Shown here piece by piece: positions 60,360-64,000 of a stretch of 64,000 bases of DNA. The DNA comes from Candidatus Villigracilis adiacens (lineage in GTDB: Bacteria; Chloroflexota; Anaerolineae; Anaerolineales; Villigracilaceae): assembly GCA_016703605.1 (NCBI GenBank), contig JADJBU010000007.1:124001-188000 (forward strand). The letters are read 5' to 3'. The stretch's first letter is position 1; each line of letters begins with the position of its first letter. A program made the translations under genes and the position numbers. Below the pieces are notes generated by a model. It was not told the origin of the DNA and made no database searches. It saw only the letters and a list, made by a program, of their open reading frames with translations.

Positions 60360-60824
60360 TTACTTTATTACTGCATCTCCGCCGCGAATGGCATCTCGCA
60401 CACGCAGGGTGTGGTTCGCATGGATCGGCATGGTCTCCATTTCATCCGCGGTAAACCAGCCAAAGGAAGTCGTTTCATTGCTCAAACCGACCTCACCCCC
60501 AAGCACGCTGACTTCGAAATTCAATACAACGAAGAACGCCTTTCCGCCATCCTTGTAAATGACCAATTGATCAGGATTGCTATACACGCCAAGCAGGCGG
60601 ATGGCTTTGACTTTCAACCCCGTCTCTTCCAAAACCTCCCGTTCGCACGCCTCAGCCGCACTCTCGCCGGATTCCATATGACCGCCGGGAAGGCACCAAT
60701 GACCGTTGTCTGCGCGTTGGGTGAGCAATACCTTCTCGCGCGCTGAGTCAAATATGACTGCGCTGCACCCCACGCGCAATTCACCCTCCCTGCCGAGGCG
60801 CGGACCATAAAGTACTTGTGACAT
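60360..60824 (-). CDS. NUDIX hydrolase
   Basis: A 154-aa hydrolase of nucleoside diphosphate-linked compounds. The NUDIX box is complete: GGHMESGESAAEACEREVLE followed by ETG, with metal-binding Glu residues of the REVLEE part. The substrate is unknown. Its N-terminal RVGCSAVIFDSAREKVLLTQR is typical of small housekeeping or detoxifying members. The ATG at 60824 has GGAG upstream; an in-frame start 14 codons earlier lies over a terminator. Confidence 0.9.
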   Translation of the reverse strand: MSQVLYGPRLGREGELRVGCSAVIFDSAREKVLLTQRADNGHWCLPGGHMESGESAAEACEREVLEETGLKVKAIRLLGVYSNPDQLVIYKDGGKAFFVVLNFEVSVLGGEVGLSNETTSFGWFTADEMETMPIHANHTLRVRDAIRGGDAVIK

Positions 60825-60837
60825 GTTTTTTCTCCAA

Positions 60838-60864
60838 ATAAAAAAAGGGCGAGTTGCCTCGCCC
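60838..60864 (-). terminator. Terminator of the pirin gene
   Basis: On the minus strand GGGCGAG / CTCGCCC with a 4-nt loop is followed by seven T. Confidence 0.8.
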
Positions 60865-60870
60865 ATGAGT

Positions 60871-61710
60871 TTACTTGATGAACGTCCCGTTGCGCAGTTC
60901 CCGGATTGTTTCTTCGATCTCTTCGCGGGTATTCATGACGAAGGGACCATAGGGGAAGATGGGTTCCTTGAAGGGCGCGCCCGCAATGAGCATGAATCGA
61001 ACCCCCGCTTCGGTCTTGACCTCGACCTGGTCGCCGTCATCGTTGAATTTCACCAGGCTGACGGCTTCTACCACCTCATTTGAAAATTCACCCGTGCCTT
61101 CGAAGACATACATGAGCGCCGTGTGTCCGCCTGGGATGGGGTAAATGAATCGGGAACCGGGATCCAGTTTCACGTCCATGTAAAGAGGCGCGGCGGCGAT
61201 CTCGGTCACGGGTCCGCGGACTCCGTCCACTTCACCGGCGACGAGTCGAATCGTCACCCCATCCTTCTCGATGACGGGGATGGTGCCTGACGAAACCTCC
61301 TGGTAGCGGGGTTCGCCCATTTTTTGCGCGGCGGGCAGGTTGACCCACAGTTGAAAGCCATAGATGTTACCGCGTTCACTGCGGCGCGGCATTTCTTCAT
61401 GAAGGATCCCGCGCCCGCTGGTCATCCATTGCACGTCTCCTTCGGCGATGGTTCCTGCGTTGCCGAGACTGTCGCGGTGGCGGACTGTGCCTTCGAGCAT
61501 GTAGGTGACGGTCTCGATGCCGCGATGCGGGTGAGTCGGAAACCCGCGGATGGGACCTTCGAGCGGGTTATTGAATGCGAAATGGTCGAAGAGAAGAAAG
61601 GGGTCGAAGAGGTTACTGGCGTGCGGGGCGATGGAGCGTCTCAATAACACGCCCGCGCCTTCGATCACCATCTTCGGTTCGATGATCTGGGAAATGGTTC
61701 GATTGGTCAT
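60871..61710 (-). CDS. Pirin-family cupin protein
   Basis: A 279-aa bicupin. The N-terminal cupin has FPTHPHRGIETVTYMLEGTVRHRDSLGN, with the metal-binding His pair and the Glu of the pirin motif; GRGILHEEMP is the second half. The C-terminal cupin begins about residue 175. Bacterial pirins include quercetin dioxygenases and regulators; the function here is not known. A terminator follows its stop. Confidence 0.92.
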   Translation of the reverse strand: MTNRTISQIIEPKMVIEGAGVLLRRSIAPHASNLFDPFLLFDHFAFNNPLEGPIRGFPTHPHRGIETVTYMLEGTVRHRDSLGNAGTIAEGDVQWMTSGRGILHEEMPRRSERGNIYGFQLWVNLPAAQKMGEPRYQEVSSGTIPVIEKDGVTIRLVAGEVDGVRGPVTEIAAAPLYMDVKLDPGSRFIYPIPGGHTALMYVFEGTGEFSNEVVEAVSLVKFNDDGDQVEVKTEAGVRFMLIAGAPFKEPIFPYGPFVMNTREEIEETIRELRNGTFIK

Positions 61711-61859
61711 GGGGTGTAGATGGTTTTGGGCGTGGGAAACTTACATGGCTGAACGCCGCTCATGAATACTCTGTGGCGGAAAAATCCGCAGCCCATGTTC
61801 AAGGTTTGAAAGTTTGGGATGAGATGAAGACTGGTTTGTGCAAAAACAAGCCGCGAATT

Positions 61860-62708
61860 CTAATGCCCTTCCGCCGCGGCCCTGGCGCTTCCAACTGCGC
61901 TTAAGATCACGCCGCTTAATACCACCAAGCCGCCGATAAATGCGTACCTGCCCATGCTTTCGCCATAGAAGAGGAACACCCAAATGGGATTAAGCACCGG
62001 TTCGAGCGTGCCGATCAGGTTTGCCTCCAGCGCAGGGATGTGCCTGATGCCCTTGGTGAAGAAGATGAATGCAAACCCGATCTGAACAATGCCCAGAAAG
62101 GCGAGGATCAGCCAGCTGTTTACCGTCCAGGTTTCCTTCATGATGAAGGGAAAGCCGAATGTTGCCGTGACAAGAAACGCAATCAGGTTGCTTTCTGCCG
62201 GGTTGCCGTCCTTTTGGGCGCGGAAGGAAACCATCATGACCGCCCCGGTCACGCCGCTGAGGATGGCAAGCAGGTTGCCGTACAAACCTTCGGAACTGAG
62301 TTCGTCGCCGAAGAAGAGCGTCAACCCGATGAAGATGACCAGCATGGCGAGCCAGTCTGTCCGCGTGGGTTTTTCGCCGAGGAACCAGTATGCCAGCAGG
62401 ATGACGTAGATGGGACCGGTGTATTGCAGGAAGATCGAGTTCGCAGCCGTGGTCAGTTTGGTCGAGGTGATGAACAGGAACTGGGTCAGGATGAACATCC
62501 CAGCCGCCAGTAGCTGCCACAGCCCAAACTGAGTCGGGAGGCGGCGCAGGTAGATCAGGAAAACGATCGAGGCGAAGAGGCTGCGTCCAGCCAGGATCGC
62601 CACCGGCTGCCAGTCCAAAATTTTTACGAAGAGTCCGCTTGTGCTCCAAAGAATGGCGGTGATGACGAGATAAAAAATCGCCTTGCGGCGTTGCGAAACA
62701 GAATCCAT
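61860..62708 (-). CDS. EamA/DMT-family transporter
   Basis: A 282-aa membrane protein with ten hydrophobic helices in two EamA repeats. The first is around AILWSTSGLFVKILDWQPVA, ending at LTLFFGDELSSE; the second begins GNLLAILSGVTGAVMMVSF and ends near YAFIGGLVVLSGVILSAVG. The drug/metabolite transporter superfamily exports diverse small metabolites; the substrate is unknown. It is divergent from a second EamA gene. Confidence 0.9.
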   Translation of the reverse strand: MDSVSQRRKAIFYLVITAILWSTSGLFVKILDWQPVAILAGRSLFASIVFLIYLRRLPTQFGLWQLLAAGMFILTQFLFITSTKLTTAANSIFLQYTGPIYVILLAYWFLGEKPTRTDWLAMLVIFIGLTLFFGDELSSEGLYGNLLAILSGVTGAVMMVSFRAQKDGNPAESNLIAFLVTATFGFPFIMKETWTVNSWLILAFLGIVQIGFAFIFFTKGIRHIPALEANLIGTLEPVLNPIWVFLFYGESMGRYAFIGGLVVLSGVILSAVGSARAAAEGH

Positions 62709-62812
62709 TTATATCCTCACAGGAAATATGCGAGGGAGAGTAAAGCCTCCATCGCAAATGGATTATACTGGTTGAAAGCCGGAAATAAAAATATTTGTAA
62801 CCCCTGAACCTC

Positions 62813-63715
62813 ATGCGATTAAAAGCCGACCTAACCCTCTTTGCCATTTCGATCATTTGGGGCTCTGCCTTTGTTGCCCAGCGTGTTGCCGGTCAGGTTG
62901 GCAGCGTGTATATCTTTAACGGCGTGCGTTACCTGCTCGCCGCATTTGTTGTGCTGCCCTTTGCCTACCGCGTCTTTCGATCACCCGGCCCCGCGCAAAA
63001 GATTTCCACCGCTCAATACAGGTGGATGATTGTTGCCGGTTTCTTTCTATTTATCGGCAGCGCCCTGCAGCAGGCTGGCGTGAAATACACAACCGCCGGA
63101 AATGCCGGGTTCATCACCAGCCTGTACGTGGTGTTCATCCCCATTCTGCTTTTCCTTTTCTTCGGCGAAAAACCGCACTGGGTTTTTATCATGGCTGTCC
63201 TGATCGCGGTTGCGGGCGCCTTCCTGCTTTCGACAGGCGGAAGTTTCGACGTGCGTTTTGGCGACCTGCTGGAGGTGATCGGCGCGTTCTTTTGGGCGTT
63301 CCACGTTATCATCCTTGGCAAGTATGCCAATAAATTCGAATCGATGACCTTCTCCGTCGGACAGCTTGCCGTGTGCGGAATATTGAACCTGCTGCTCGGG
63401 CTGGTCGTCGAGCCGATGCCCGTGTTCGACGGGCAGCTTCTGTTTGCCATCGGCTACACGGCGATCTTATCGCTGGGTTTATGTTACACGCTTCAAATAT
63501 GGGCGCAGAAACATACTCCGCCCGCCGATGCCGCGCTCATCCTCGGGCTTGAATCGGTGTTCGCGGTTATTTCGGGCTGGCTGTTCCTCGGCGAACGCCT
63601 CGCGGCGCTTCAGGCGCTTGGCGCGATTATGATCTTTTTCGCCGTCATCCTTTCCCAATTCAAAGAATGGACATCGGGGAATATCGATCCCGACCGCCTG
63701 GTCGAGGGAAGATAA
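62813..63715 (+). CDS. EamA/DMT-family transporter
   Basis: A 300-aa membrane protein with ten helices and two EamA repeats (SIIWGSAFVAQRVAGQVGSV; DLLEVIGAFFWAFHVIILG). The motif LGLESVFAVISGWLFLGERL near residue 245 is the usual end of repeat 2. It is different in sequence from the divergent neighbour, so the pair is not a recent duplication. The substrate is unknown. Confidence 0.9.
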   Translation: MRLKADLTLFAISIIWGSAFVAQRVAGQVGSVYIFNGVRYLLAAFVVLPFAYRVFRSPGPAQKISTAQYRWMIVAGFFLFIGSALQQAGVKYTTAGNAGFITSLYVVFIPILLFLFFGEKPHWVFIMAVLIAVAGAFLLSTGGSFDVRFGDLLEVIGAFFWAFHVIILGKYANKFESMTFSVGQLAVCGILNLLLGLVVEPMPVFDGQLLFAIGYTAILSLGLCYTLQIWAQKHTPPADAALILGLESVFAVISGWLFLGERLAALQALGAIMIFFAVILSQFKEWTSGNIDPDRLVEGR

Positions 63716-63721
63716 ACGCCC

Positions 63722-64000
63722 ATGAATTTTCAACCTCCGTCAAAATCGTTGACGACGCGCGATTATATTTTCATCGCCATTGTCGTGATGGTCTTTATTG
63801 CGGTGTCCGTCGGGCTGGTATATGCAAACCTTTCCCTTCCGGCGGGCGGGGGGGAGTTTTTGCGCCATTGGGCCGGGGCGCGCGCCTACATGTTCGAACG
63901 CGTCGACCCGTACACAACCTACGTCCCTGAAACTGTTCAGGATTTGGTTTATGGGACTTCAGCCCCAGCCGGGAATGAGCCCTACATCCTTGATACACCC
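63722..64000 (+). CDS. Membrane protein, GT87/DUF2029-like, cut by window edge
   Basis: Only the first 93 residues are visible. One N-terminal helix (YIFIAIVVMVFIAVSVGLVY) is followed by GGEFLRHWAGARAYMFERVD and PYTTYVPE, which resembles the first outer loop of DUF2029/GT87 polyprenol-dependent glycosyltransferases (D/H-x-x-x-x-ARA-x-x-x-x-x-DPY). It starts six bases after the EamA stop. Identification is tentative. Confidence 0.5.
   Translation, partial: MNFQPPSKSLTTRDYIFIAIVVMVFIAVSVGLVYANLSLPAGGGEFLRHWAGARAYMFERVDPYTTYVPETVQDLVYGTSAPAGNEPYILDTP

Overview
The window reads as a chromosomal segment of a heterotrophic Chloroflexota bacterium, most likely class Anaerolineae. This is inferred from style rather than from a marker gene. 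The DNA is moderately GC-rich. There are many lipoproteins with Thr/Pro-rich linkers, a large SCO7613-like membrane protein, YwiC-like and roadblock proteins, a UgpC-type sugar ATPase beside a ROK regulator, and many short palindromic intergenic repeats. Core genes are pth, mfd, uvrB, ffh, eno and pyrG. No rRNA, tRNA, CRISPR array or phage module was seen.

Layout. 1-8 kb: an edge-cut membrane protein, two acyl-CoA dehydrogenases, a SET/CPBP/GNAT operon, a ComEA-like protein, a methyltransferase, a YwiC-like protein and a cyclophilin. 8-17 kb: a 1533-aa membrane protein, a lipoprotein, a membrane-bound GAF-HTH regulator and an alpha-amylase-family enzyme. 17-25.3 kb: sugar uptake, with a UgpC-type ATPase, an oxidoreductase, an MFS carrier, two permeases (one frameshifted), a glucose-type binding protein and a ROK regulator behind a XylR-like operator. 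25.4-31.5 kb: eno, pyrG, a roadblock protein, surface proteins and pth. 31.6-41 kb: mfd, a duplicated-domain lipoprotein, a GT-C-like membrane protein, uvrB and a thioredoxin-like lipoprotein. 41-54 kb: membrane proteins, a channel-like protein, ffh, three lipoproteins, 4-hydroxyphenylpyruvate dioxygenase, a YbaK-type deacylase and a decayed methyltransferase. 54.2-60.3 kb: an AT-richer, probably acquired Amadori-product (fructoselysine-type) cluster, frlR-frlB-frlD-frlO-frlN-frlM. 60.3-64 kb: NUDIX, pirin, two EamA transporters and a partial membrane protein.

Most notable signal: the thioredoxin-like lipoprotein at 40407-40964 is cut by an in-frame TGA exactly where the first redox cysteine of CxxC should be. 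The frame stays open through the rest of the fold. A stem-loop with a G-first loop begins about 20 nt downstream. This fits a selenocysteine-containing (UxxC) thioredoxin-like protein not found by standard gene calling. A nonsense mutation or sequencing error is the alternative.

Other points: the frl cluster carries its own palindromic operators but no ATPase, so the UgpC-type ATPase elsewhere may energise it. Several families of short inverted-repeat elements sit at gene ends, and 7-nt repeats run up to the pth start codon and appear in frame inside mfd.
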